From positions 320,705 through 384,704 of the forward strand of contig OZ025712.1 of the NCBI GenBank assembly GCA_964019335.1: a stretch of DNA of 64,000 bases. Direction: 5' to 3'. Positions 54,027-63,652 of this stretch are shown here, in pieces. Positions within the stretch are counted from its first letter, which is position 1; each line of letters opens with the position of its first letter. The stretch comes from Diplonema japonicum. Lineage: Eukaryota > Euglenozoa > Diplonemea > Diplonemida > Diplonemidae. The position numbers and the translations under genes are program-made. The notes under the pieces were generated by a model that was given only the letters and a program-made list of their open reading frames with translations, searched no databases and was not told where the DNA came from.

Positions 54027-54434
54027 TCAGGTCGTCCACGCCCCTGTTGGCTTGGGCAGCTGCTTAGCTTTCGACAATGTATGCAGGGTTGAGTTAAAGC
54101 TTCTGGGAATCCTGTTCTTTGGCGACATGGTTGGACTTGACACCCTCATGGACTTCAACCTTTTTGCTCGGGGTGACACATTCTCCTGATTTTTTTTTTT
54201 TTTTTTGCTTTTTTGAGAAAACTCCCGAGCACACACCATTGAGTCTAAAAGCAGATCTACATTTCGAAACAAGGTGGATAGCAATGTCATCGGGAGATCG
54301 TCTTCATGCGATCTCCTGAATGACTTGTGAGATGTTTTTGAAGCAAGCCGTGAGGTCCTCCGCGGGAGAGGCGACTCTGATGAAGCGACACTGTGTTGTT
54401 GTTGTTGTTGTTGTGGTTTTATAACTATATACAA
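54027..54434 (-). CDS. hypothetical small basic protein, about 119-135 aa
   Basis: The frame starts MYIVIKPQQQQQQH and continues through RRTSRLASKTSHKSF, then MTLLSTLFRNVDLLLDS, and ends LSKAKQLPKPTGAW. A K-rich insert (KSKKKKK) is encoded by an A-run. It can be removed as a 48-nt intron (GTGTGT to TCAG) in phase 0, leaving DSM joined to ENVSPRAKRL. Ser/Arg/Lys-rich with SP sites. No known family. Support is moderate. Confidence 0.45.
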   Translation of the reverse strand: MYIVIKPQQQQQQHSVASSESPLPRRTSRLASKTSHKSFRRSHEDDLPMTLLSTLFRNVDLLLDSMVCAREFSQKSKKKKKNQENVSPRAKRLKSMRVSSPTMSPKNRIPRSFNSTLHTLSKAKQLPKPTGAWTT

Positions 54435-54714
54435 CTTGTGCCGAGCAAAAAACTTTCACAGCTTTTTAAAAACCTTTTTGCTCGTGCGAACAACAAAGAC
54501 ATATAGTCATAAAATTATCTATTTTTTCTTTTGTGCTTGCCCAGAAACAAAGATTGCCGGGTTCTCTTTAGCTATTGTTTACAACCCTGCTCGGCCTCTC
54601 AGGACCTCCCAGAAACCTTAAAAGATACCCCCCAGCTCCCCCCCCAGCTCTGGATATCTAGATGTCAAGGAACTTAATTTTCATGCAAAGGCATTATGGT
54701 CAAGTGAATTTTCG

Positions 54715-56752
54715 TTACCTTTCTAAAAACGAAGAGCCACTTGCAAACACCCCCTTGCTGCTTAGCTTTTTCCTCGGGCTCACAGTCGATGAGCAGGCAC
54801 TTGTCCGTTCTTCACTGCACCCATCTGTCACCACTGACTCTGTGTCATCAGTGTCCGACACTGACACCGAGTCCCTGTGGAACAGGTCCCCTGACTGTGC
54901 ACCGCACAGCGTCATGTGCAACGTTTTCCTGTAGTGTGGTGCGTCCTGTGGCCGTGTGTGTGTATACTTCCGTCTTATCTGGTCTTCCGTGTTTATTGAT
55001 TTGGTCGCGCCTATTGTATCCTTTGAGGCCATCGATCTGTGGTGTTTGTCTGTATGCTTATAAGTTCCATACGGCTTCTTTCGTGATGCCACCGACACGG
55101 ACTGGATGGATTCCAGGAGAGCAGGGAAGTTGTCAACAATGTTGAGGAAGGCGGCCTGTTGTGTTGTGTTGTGTTGTGTTGTGTTGTGTTGTGTTGTTTT
55201 GTAGCACCCATACCTTGTCAAGCCTGAAGAGCTGGCAGTAGGTCAAGGACTTGATGGAGGCCGAGCGTCGTGTCTCCTCGAGGAGGGCCACCTCTCCAAA
55301 GACCCCACCGCGTTTGATAGTTGCGATCCACTTCCCGCTCCCTGAGACGGGGAGCCAGACCCCGCACATCCCGTGGAACAGGAAGAACATCTCCTCCCCT
55401 TCCTCCCCTGCGATCACGATGTACTCTTCCGGGGGGACCACCACGTTGATGAGGGACTGCGCGAGCTTCGCGACGCAGATCTCGGGAGCCTTTGAGAATA
55501 TGGGGACCTGCCGCACGATCTTCATCCTCGCGTACAACGCCATGCGGTCCTGCATCACCTGCGGGAGCCCCGACACCGCGTCGTTGAAGAGGGAGTTCGA
55601 GTGCTTCAAGCGGTGCAGTTGGAAAGCGAGCACCTCCTCCTTGAAGTCCTGCGGGATGGTGAGGTGGTTCAGAGCGGCGAGCGTCTCCAGCATCCGCTTG
55701 TCGCTGTCCGTCTGAAGGTCCGCTTGCTGCGAGAACTGCACCAGCTTCCCCACCACCAGCCCTGTCACCACGCTCGCACAGCAGAAAAGGAACACTGCGA
55801 AGCATCTCTGAATGTCAGTCTCGACTGTGATGTCCCCGTAGCCTGTCGTCGTCAACGTGTAGACAACGAAGTAAACTGCCTCGATGTAGGGGACGTCTAA
55901 CCCAGGAGAGATCAGGATCCACGTTACCGACAGCAGGTGCACCACAATCATCGCCCAGAAGACAATCCGGATGAGGGGGACGATGCTGAAGTGGAACCTC
56001 GTGTAGGCGGGGGACAGGATGTCCCTTGCAGACAGCTTGAATAGGTGCCGCACGCAGAAGGCCTTCATGAGCCGCAGGTGCTGTGCTGCCCGCATCGGCC
56101 GTGGCTGCCCCGTCGCCATGAAGATGCAGTCCAAGGGGAAGGCGGCGATGAAATCGAGGAGGAACTTATTCGAGTGAAGGTAGCCTTTCATCGCGAAGTT
56201 CAAGTTGTCGACGGGGAGGGTGTCGCTGTCTTCAGGAGGGTGGCTTGTCACAGCGCCTCGGAACAAGTCCAGCGCCATGACAGCTGCCCAGAACACCTTC
56301 ATGGGAACCGCCTGCAGAATGTCCGCCTGCTTCACATCCTCGTAGATCACCATCCCGATGTAGAAGACCACTGCCCCCATCACGATCAGGTCGCACGCCC
56401 AGTTCACAGGGTCGTCGGGACGGAGCACGAACTTGGTTTTGGACGCCGTTTGGAGCTCCTTGAAGACGGTCCTGCCACCCTCTAGAAGTGTCAACTGGTT
56501 CGCCTCCCGGTGACGCGACATGAGCTGCAGGAACTCGGGGAAGTCGATCCCACCGCTCCCGTCGATGTCCACCGACTGGAACAGCAGGTGCAGCTCAGAC
56601 TCCGAAAGGAACACCCCCATTCGGGGCATCAGGTCCGCCAGCTCCTTCTCATTGATCGTCCCAGTCCCCTCGCTGTCCAGCAGACGGAACAATGTCTCGA
56701 ACTTCGACGCCTCAGCCGAGGAGATGCCCCGCACCATCACGCCCTGCTCCAT
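54715..56752 (-). CDS. EF-hand / voltage-gated-type K+ channel / cyclic-nucleotide-binding protein, copy 1
   Basis: This predicted plasma- or ciliary-membrane K+ channel would be regulated by Ca2+ and cyclic nucleotide. Exon 1 (56752-55214) has two EF-hand loops (DSEGTGTINEKE, DIDGSGGIDFPE; residues 20-75), six membrane segments with a reduced S4 and the selectivity filter TTTGYGD. A C-linker and most of a cNMP-binding domain follow (PPEEYIVIAGEEGEEMFFLF, FGEVALL). A 58-nt intron made of AACAC repeats leads to exon 2 (55155-54715), which finishes the domain (AAFLNIVDNFPALLESI) and adds a Ser/Thr/Asp tail. The total is 659 residues. The cNMP phosphate-cassette arginine is present in RRSAS. Exon 1 is essentially identical to copy 2 (59287-61017). 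Confidence 0.9.
55158..55199. repeat. TTGTG pentanucleotide microsatellite inside a channel intron
   Basis: About eight TTGTG units (AACAC on the coding strand) form the 3' part of the 58-nt intron of channel copy 1. The paralogous intron in copy 2 (59431-59463, 33 nt) is identical apart from having five fewer units. The array reaches the CAG acceptor. Confidence 0.9.
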
Positions 56753-57988
56753 CTTGACCCGTGGGCGCCCAGCCTACTCCATACAAGGTGTGGTCCCTGA
56801 GCTGATGGTAAGTGACGGTAAAGCATGGAAACAATATACTCACAAACCAAGAGAGAAAGGTGAACCAAAACAAAAGGAAAGGAAAGGTGCAAAAGGAATT
56901 AGTGGAAACTAATTTTTCTCTTTTCTTCCCCCCCCCCCCCTCTTTGTAATAATACCTTGCAACCTAAAAAAATCAGAACTTTTTTTTTCCAGGATTAGCT
57001 TTCATCGGGGGGGGGGGGGGGGGGGGGAAGCGGGAAGAGGGAAGGGGGGTCTGTCTACTTCATTTGTTGACTTAGAAAATTAATGGGGCTTTGGTTGCAA
57101 CACATTTGGCGTTAAGTGTGCAGCGTGGTTGTGGAGGGTCTATCTTGTGTTGTTACCCTTCTGCGTTGCTGTATTTTTATCGGCAAAAATGGGGTGGTTT
57201 TTATGAGTCAATGTTTCCAAGTGTGTGATTTGGTTCCTCGCTGTCTGTTGCGTGCTGCATTGTGCGCTCGCCTGCTTCGTGAACCAGGAGAGACAGATGT
57301 CACACCCAATACAGAATCGCCTAGCTTTCTCTGACTAGATCTGAACGTGGGGAGGGAGTTTGGTCGATCCTAAAACCCTAAAAAGTAGCCAGGAAACACA
57401 GAGACTCTCGCAAAAATTTTACACGCACAACCGGGAATAACCTCTAGAAGGACAGGCCAACCAATGCACTATACCACTACTCCTTTAGCAATAACAATTC
57501 ATAATCAATAATGAGTTTGTCCGGATTAAAATGTCAACAATTTCAGGACTAAGACGGCTTCTGGGGCAATACAATTGGCCGCTTTTGATAGCCAGTGGAA
57601 AAAATTGTAGGTTACAGTACTTTCAAGGAAAAAGAAGAAGGAGGAAAGAGAGAAGAGAGAGAGAAAAAAAGAATAAAAGGGGAAGAAGAGTAAACTAAGA
57701 TTTTGGTGCTCCATTTGTTACAATAAGACAAAAAAAAAAAAAAGGGTTTTAAGTGGGGGGTTTTTCTTGTGTTGTTACCCTTCTGCGTCGCTGCATTTTT
57801 ATCGGCAGATGGCCGGCACGAACTTGTTGTCCCAGACGTCCCTCCCCGGTGAGCCGGTTGCGGGTCGCTGTTCAAGGATTAAGCGCACCTTGTCGCACGA
57901 TGCGAATGTAGGCCTGCGGGAATACCCTCGGATCCGTTTGTTTGCACCAATGGATCGGAGGGAGGATGGAAAAAAAAAAAAAAAAAAA
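56753..57988. other. spacer with fragments of dispersed repeats
   Basis: Positions 57081-57123 match the start of the SINE-like repeat. Positions 57145-57186 (CTTGTGTTGTTACCCTTCTG and onward) recur at 57764-57801. A G-run of about 18 lies at 57006. Positions 57800-57970 hold a minus-strand frame (RPTFASCDKVRLILEQRPAT) that looks protein-like but isolated. I see no complete gene. Confidence 0.45.
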
Positions 57989-58320
57989 AATGGGGCTTTG
58001 ATTGCAACACTAGATGGCGTTAAGCGTGCAATGAAGCACGAACTACCTACTTGAATACAGGGGGCGCTCCTCGGCCGAGCAGTAGCTTCTTCTGCGTTCC
58101 GCGTCGTGTCCTTAATGCGTGCGGTGTGCTCAACCCTAGCCGGGGCGTCCCGGGTAACCAAGATTCTGCGCTCGTGCAGTTTGCTGCCTGTTCGTCACCC
58201 TGAGCATCTGCGTTACGTTCTTCCACCCGGGCGCTACCGGTGATGACCGACGAGGAGGTCAACAGCGAACAACACATCTGATGTACTTCTTATATTTCCA
58301 TGTTATCCCCACCACCTTAA
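57989..58320. repeat. dispersed SINE-like repeat, copy B
   Basis: About 330 bp homologous to 32181-32442. It begins ATGGGGCTTTGATTGCAACA after a run of 20 A and ends CCACCACCTTAA. Compared with copy A it has two insertions, the larger about 30 bases near 58082-58120 and another near 58210. Confidence 0.8.
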
Positions 58321-58430
58321 AAAAAAAACAAGAAAAAAAACCGCCTCTTGCCATTTCCCCTATTGAGTCGTTGCAGCATTGTCATCAAAGTAATCAAAGC
58401 CGGACTTTTTTTTTACCACCCCCTTTTTTT

Positions 58431-58469
<39 letters not shown>

Positions 58470-58714
58470 GGAAACGAAGTAAAGGGTATTGTTTACGTTT
58501 GCAATAAAAATCAGCCGCGGAAAAGACTCCGGAAATAACAGCGCGTAAAAACCAACGCCCAAGGGCGGGTGGATGTGGCTTGTTTTGGTGTTTGTGCCAG
58601 GTGTACTTGCCTTGCGGCATGCGTCATGGAAACCCTGTCATTTTCTAAACCAGACCACACCCAGGAGGGGGGGTCTTATAATGATGGGAATCGAAAAAAT
58701 GGCTTTAGCCTTTC

Positions 58715-59070
58715 TTATTTCTTCGGGTTGAGGTGCAGTATCGAAGAGATCTTCATCGTTGGCAGGGCTTTGCAACTACCAGTGCGGGATGGATTGTCTT
58801 CAACAACCAAATTCTTCGCTGCTTCCGACAGAGCCGACTCGATCCTTTGGTTCAGAGCTTGGACTCTGTCCTGGATGCTGCAAAGCTCCCCACTATTTTG
58901 CGCTATCACAATAGATTTCCGCTTCCGAGCTCTTCCATCGTGATCACTGAACCTGTGTGTGTGTGTGTTTGTGTGTGTTTGTGTGTGTTCACTGATGTGC
59001 CCCCTTGCCCGCACACATACTTCTCGGATATATATTTACTTATGTCTTTCTGCAGATCAGACTGTGTCAT
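58715..59070 (-). CDS. possible small coiled-coil protein, two exons
   Basis: Exon 1 (59070-59021, MTQSDLQKDISKYISEK) and exon 2 (58952-58715) join across a 68-nt intron (GTATGT, AC-rich repeat, ACACAG) to give 95 residues. Exon 2 has a helical stretch (IQDRVQALNQRIESALSEAA) likely to form a coiled coil and ends LHLNPKK. Upstream is a 40-base A-run, the leader pattern seen elsewhere. Alternatively these exons could be the 3' end of a longer gene whose 5' part contains the protein-like segment SLLEDDGAIQNVEQALRGQK (about 59210-59335). I could not join the two in phase. Confidence 0.5.
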
Positions 59071-59115
59071 ACGGTTCTTTGGTGTCGGCACCTCAGGAGG
59101 TGTTGTTTGGGGTTT

Positions 59116-59156
<41 letters not shown>

Positions 59157-59286
59157 GTGAAGAGACATTTAATTAAAAAAAAGAAACTACTGTAAAACGA
59201 AAAATTACCGGAAGGAAAAATCTTCCGGTCGGCCAGGGCTTCCGGACAAGCAACAATTCTATACTTTTGGCCACGTAGGGCTTGTT

Positions 59287-61017
59287 CTACATTTTGTATA
59301 GCCCCATCATCTTCAAGAAGAGAAATAATATACCCCACACCCACACATACGTGTACTGCAGCACAACTGACACGGACTGGATGGATTCCAGGAGAGCAGG
59401 GAAGTTGTCAACAATGTTGAGGAAGGCGGCCTGTTGTGTTGTGTTGTTTTGTAGCACCCATACCTTGTCAAGCCTGAAGAGCTGGCAGTAGGTCAAGGAC
59501 TTGATGGAGGCCGAGCGTCGTGTCTCCTCGAGGAGGGCCACCTCTCCAAAGACCCCACCGCGTTTGATAGTTGCGATCCACTTCCCGCTCCCTGAGACGG
59601 GGAGCCAGACCCCGCACATCCCGTGGAACAGGAAGAACATCTCCTCCCCTTCCTCCCCTGCGATCACGATGTACTCTTCCGGGGGGACCACCACGTTGAT
59701 GAGGGACTGCGCGAGCTTCGCGACGCAGATCTCGGGAGCCTTTGAGAATATGGGGACCTGCCGCACGATCTTCATCCTCGCGTACAACGCCATGCGGTCC
59801 TGCATCACCTGCGGGAGCCCCGACACCGCGTCGTTGAAGAGGGAGTTCGAGTGCTTCAAGCGGTGCAGTTGGAAAGCGAGCACCTCCTCCTTGAAGTCCT
59901 GCGGGATGGTGAGGTGGTTCAGAGCGGCGAGCGTCTCCAGCATCCGCTTGTCGCTGTCCGTCTGAAGGTCCGCTTGCTGCGAGAACTGCACCAGCTTCCC
60001 CACCACCAGCCCTGTCACCACGCTCGCACAGCAGAAAAGGAACACTGCGAAGCATCTCTGAATGTCAGTCTCGACTGTGATGTCCCCGTAGCCTGTCGTC
60101 GTCAACGTGTAGACAACGAAGTAAACTGCCTCGATGTAGGGGACGTCTAACCCAGGAGAGATCAGGATCCACGTTACCGACAGCAGGTGCACCACAATCA
60201 TCGCCCAGAAGACAATCCGGATGAGGGGGACGATGCTGAAGTGGAACCTCGTGTAGGCGGGGGACAGGATGTCCCTTGCAGACAGCTTGAATAGGTGCCG
60301 CACGCAGAAGGCCTTCATGAGCCGCAGGTGCTGTGCTGCCCGCATCGGCCGTGGCTGCCCCGTCGCCATGAAGATGCAGTCCAAGGGGAAGGCGGCGATG
60401 AAATCGAGGAGGAACTTATTCGAGTGAAGGTAGCCTTTCATCGCGAAGTTCAAGTTGTCGACGGGGAGGGTGTCGCTGTCTTCAGGAGGGTGGCTTGTCA
60501 CAGCGCCTCGGAACAAGTCCAGCGCCATGACAGCTGCCCAGAACACCTTCATGGGAACCGCCTGCAGAATGTCCGCCTGCTTCACATCCTCGTAGATCAC
60601 CATCCCGATGTAGAAGACCACTGCCCCCATCACGATCAGGTCGCACGCCCAGTTCACAGGGTCGTCGGGACGGAGCACGAACTTGGTTTTGGACGCCGTT
60701 TGGAGCTCCTTGAAGACGGTCCTGCCACCCTCTAGAAGTGTCAACTGGTTCGCCTCCCGGTGACGCGACATGAGCTGCAGGAACTCGGGGAAGTCGATCC
60801 CACCGCTCCCGTCGATGTCCACCGACTGGAACAGCAGGTGCAGCTCAGACTCCGAAAGGAACACCCCCATTCGGGGCATCAGGTCCGCCAGCTCCTTCTC
60901 ATTGATCGTCCCAGTCCCCTCGCTGTCCAGCAGACGGAACAATGTCTCGAACTTCGACGCCTCAGCCGAGGAGATGCCCTTCACAATCACACCCGGAATA
61001 GTGATTCCCGCCTCCAT
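59287..61017 (-). CDS. EF-hand / K+ channel / cyclic-nucleotide-binding protein, copy 2
   Basis: It has the same architecture as copy 1. Exon 1 (61017-59464, 518 codons) matches copy 1 from GISSAEASK onward with no residue difference that I can see. Only the first 14 residues (MEAGITIPGVIVKG against MEQGVMVRG) differ. A 33-nt intron (GTATGG to ACAG) precedes exon 2. The two genes share 15 codons there plus a Val-Ser-Val, then diverge at about 59366. If read through, copy 2 ends with YTYVWVWGILFLFLKMMGLY at 59287 (565 residues). A further 37-nt GTATGT intron would instead end it at VVLQYT. The Ser/Asp-rich tail of copy 1 is absent, so the 3' end may have been replaced or lost. Confidence 0.8.
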   Translation of the reverse strand: MEAGITIPGVIVKGISSAEASKFETLFRLLDSEGTGTINEKELADLMPRMGVFLSESELHLLFQSVDIDGSGGIDFPEFLQLMSRHREANQLTLLEGGRTVFKELQTASKTKFVLRPDDPVNWACDLIVMGAVVFYIGMVIYEDVKQADILQAVPMKVFWAAVMALDLFRGAVTSHPPEDSDTLPVDNLNFAMKGYLHSNKFLLDFIAAFPLDCIFMATGQPRPMRAAQHLRLMKAFCVRHLFKLSARDILSPAYTRFHFSIVPLIRIVFWAMIVVHLLSVTWILISPGLDVPYIEAVYFVVYTLTTTGYGDITVETDIQRCFAVFLFCCASVVTGLVVGKLVQFSQQADLQTDSDKRMLETLAALNHLTIPQDFKEEVLAFQLHRLKHSNSLFNDAVSGLPQVMQDRMALYARMKIVRQVPIFSKAPEICVAKLAQSLINVVVPPEEYIVIAGEEGEEMFFLFHGMCGVWLPVSGSGKWIATIKRGGVFGEVALLEETRRSASIKSLTYCQLFRLDKVWVLQNNTTQQAAFLNIVDNFPALLESIQSVSVVLQYTYVWVWGILFLFLKMMGLYKM

Positions 61018-61511
61018 CTTGCCGAAGAGGGCAAGACGGCCTTCGGGCACCTGTGATGAGTGACATGAGACATGAGACATGCGGCAACGATGAATAAAAA
61101 CAATGACCGCAACAAGGAACAAAAGGAAGAAATAAAAAAGGAAAGAAAAGAGAAAGACAGCCACTCACGAACAAACAGACGTAAGGTGCGTATATGTTGT
61201 CTTTATTCATTTACCTCTTCTTTTTTTTTTTTTTTTTTTTTTTTTTTCCCTTATTTGTCTCTCTTTTTTTCTCTTTTTCCTTCCTTTTGAAAAAAAAAAA
61301 ATTCCCCCCTGCTTCCGCCTGCCCAACGAACGAGAAACACTGGGCATGATGGAAACGTGCTGCCAATATACCGTTGGGTCAGGCGCCACGATTTTATGAA
61401 CACTGTAAAGTACCGAAATAAATAGAGGGGGGGAGATAACTGATAGAGGACAAAAAAAAGAAGAAGAAAAAAAAACGGGAAATATCTGATGTCTGTCTTG
61501 CAAGGAACGGT

Positions 61512-63551
61512 CTATTCCCACTCCGTGGTGCCAGGGGGCTTGGAGGTGAGATCATAGACAACACGGGACACACCAGGAACCTGAAGTGGTGTGTGTGGTG
61601 TGGTGTTGTGTGTGGAACATACCTTCGAGACTTCCTCGACCATCTTCTCCAGGACATCGAGGGGCATGGAGGGAGTGCCTGGCACCGCGGGCACACCTGT
61701 CATGAAGTCATTAGTGATGAAAGTCCTGATAGCGATGGAACGACGATCTTCAGTACGCTGCTTCTTGGCTTCTGTCGAATGAGCCACGTCGAAGTCGATG
61801 GGGAAGGACACCACAGGCACCTGGCTGAGGATGGTGGTCAGGTCATGCTTGATCAGCAGCGTGTTCACTGCATGGTCGGCAGCCCTCAGCTGCTTCAACG
61901 CGTCCTCACGAGGCAGCGTCTGGGTGATGCTTTTGATAGGCCCCACCACGGCCTTACCAAAGGTAAAGCACACTCTATTGATGGAGTGGCACACTTTCGG
62001 GATGAGCCTTGCAAAAACAAAGAGGCGTTCCCAGTCCGGTTTCTCGTTCGATGACAGCGAGCACAGGTACGAGTACGTCCTCCCATCGCCCTGCACGCCC
62101 ACTGTCTTGAACGGTAGGATCGTTGCTGCCAGTTTCGAGTTCTTCAACGGTGTGAGGTCATCGCCGAAGGCATCCTTCACCTGCTGCACGACCTCTGGGG
62201 ACGCGGTCTCGATAGACACGAGCTCCCCCAGAAGCTTGTTAACAGAGTTGAAATTCTCGCAGATGAACGGCTCCTCCGCGCAGATCAACCTCACACCCAG
62301 ACCAGGGCCAGGGAACGGCTGTCGCATCACCAGTTCCTTAGGCAGGCCAAGAGACATTCCCAGCTCCCTTACCTCATCCTTGTGGTAGTCCTTCAAGGGC
62401 TCGATCACCTTACCCTGCTTACGCAGCTCTCTCACAAGCTCTGTGTCGTTGTGGTGCGTCTTGATGGCATCGGCCTTCGACGAAGCAAGGCTGGACGCAG
62501 ACTCGATCAAGTCGGGCCTCAAGGTCCCCTGCGCAAGGAAAGTGTCAGCCGGGTTGAGGTTCAGTGATTTAGTAATCTTCTCAGCAACTTTCATGAACGT
62601 GTCCCCGATGATGCGCCTCTTCTCCTCCGGCGCCACGGTGTCCCTAAGGGGCTTGGTGGTGTAGCGCTTCTTGGTGCCCTTCTCTGTGCACTCAGTGGTG
62701 CCTGAGAGGAAGTCCTCAGTGCAGTCGAACACCTTCAAAGTAACACCCAACCCGCTCAGTGCTACAGCCACCTTCGAGGACTCCTCGTGCCTCATGAAGC
62801 CATTGTCGATGTGCGCAGCCACCACCCTCTCAGGACCGATGGCCTTGGACAGGAGGGCCGTGCACACAGTGCTGTCGACCCCGCCAGATACGAGGCACAG
62901 GACGTTCTTCTTGTCTCCGACCTGCTTCCTGATCTCATCGATGCAGCTCTGCTCTCTTGACTTGGCCGTGAAGACCCCCTTGAACCCGCACACCTTGTAC
63001 AGGAAGTTCGAGAGGATGGTCTTCCCGTTCACGGTGAGGTCCACTTCAGGGTGGAACTGCACTCCGTACAGCTTCTGCCCGGCGTTCTCGATGGCAGCGA
63101 CGATGGCACCAGACGTGGCGATCGTGCGGAAGCCGGGGGCTACCTTCCCCGCACTGTCGCCGTGAGTGAGCAGGACAGGCTGTGCGGAGTCCAGCCCGTC
63201 GAAGAGGAGGGAGTCGGTTTCGACTTTGATAGTCTCCTGCCCGTCCTCACGTTGGGCCTTCTTCTCAATGGTGCCCTTGTGGTGGAAGTTCAGGAGCTGC
63301 ATGCCGTAGCAGATGCCGAGGATGGGCAGGCCGCTCTCGAACAGCTTGGCGTCGTAGGCAGGCGCGTCATCGGCAGTCACGCTACCCGGCCCACCGCTGA
63401 TGATGATACCGGTGTACCCGTCCTTTTTAAGCTGCGCGACAGAAGTGCTCATGGGCACAATCTCGGAGAACACCTTGAGCTCCCTCACCCTCCTGTCAAT
63501 AACCTTGCCGTACTGCGCACCGGCATCTAGGATAGCGATCTTCTCCGCCAT
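61512..63551 (-). CDS. GMP synthase (glutamine-hydrolysing), two exons
   Basis: The enzyme converts XMP to GMP in purine synthesis. Exon 1 (63551-61623) has the class I glutamine amidotransferase domain (ISGGPGSV, nucleophile Cys in ILGICYGMQ near residue 80, GVQFHPEV) and then the ATP-pyrophosphatase P-loop (LVSGGVDSTV near 225). The dimerisation/XMP-binding domain follows. A 42-nt intron (GTATGT, CACACAAC-rich, TTCAG) joins exon 2 (61580-61512), which restores the conserved C-terminus VSRVVYDLTSKPPGTTEWE. The total is 665 residues, like animal enzymes (about 690) and longer than bacterial ones (about 525). Unlike most introns here, this one has an AC-rich tract rather than an A-run. Confidence 0.96.
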   Translation of the reverse strand: MAEKIAILDAGAQYGKVIDRRVRELKVFSEIVPMSTSVAQLKKDGYTGIIISGGPGSVTADDAPAYDAKLFESGLPILGICYGMQLLNFHHKGTIEKKAQREDGQETIKVETDSLLFDGLDSAQPVLLTHGDSAGKVAPGFRTIATSGAIVAAIENAGQKLYGVQFHPEVDLTVNGKTILSNFLYKVCGFKGVFTAKSREQSCIDEIRKQVGDKKNVLCLVSGGVDSTVCTALLSKAIGPERVVAAHIDNGFMRHEESSKVAVALSGLGVTLKVFDCTEDFLSGTTECTEKGTKKRYTTKPLRDTVAPEEKRRIIGDTFMKVAEKITKSLNLNPADTFLAQGTLRPDLIESASSLASSKADAIKTHHNDTELVRELRKQGKVIEPLKDYHKDEVRELGMSLGLPKELVMRQPFPGPGLGVRLICAEEPFICENFNSVNKLLGELVSIETASPEVVQQVKDAFGDDLTPLKNSKLAATILPFKTVGVQGDGRTYSYLCSLSSNEKPDWERLFVFARLIPKVCHSINRVCFTFGKAVVGPIKSITQTLPREDALKQLRAADHAVNTLLIKHDLTTILSQVPVVSFPIDFDVAHSTEAKKQRTEDRRSIAIRTFITNDFMTGVPAVPGTPSMPLDVLEKMVEEVSKVCSTHNTTPHTPLQVPGVSRVVYDLTSKPPGTTEWE

Positions 63552-63652
63552 TGTTTTGGTGTTTGCCCTGTCTAAAGGATGGTAAGGGAATTTATGTATT
63601 TAAAAAAAAAGTTTTTTCCCCCCCTTCATATTTACTTATTAACCCTTGGTAA

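Noticed and set aside
55218-55805. Long Arg/Gly/Ala-rich frames antisense or out of frame to the channel genes, present in both copies
   Set aside because: Shadow frames of a GC-rich exon. Identity between copies only reflects the duplication.
57421-57490. Minus-strand sequence resembling a tRNA A-box (TAGTGGTATAGTGCATTGG) with a B-box-like end (GGTTATTCCCGG)
   Set aside because: No 7-bp acceptor stem, no standard anticodon arm and a broken T-loop. At most a degenerate tRNA-derived fragment.
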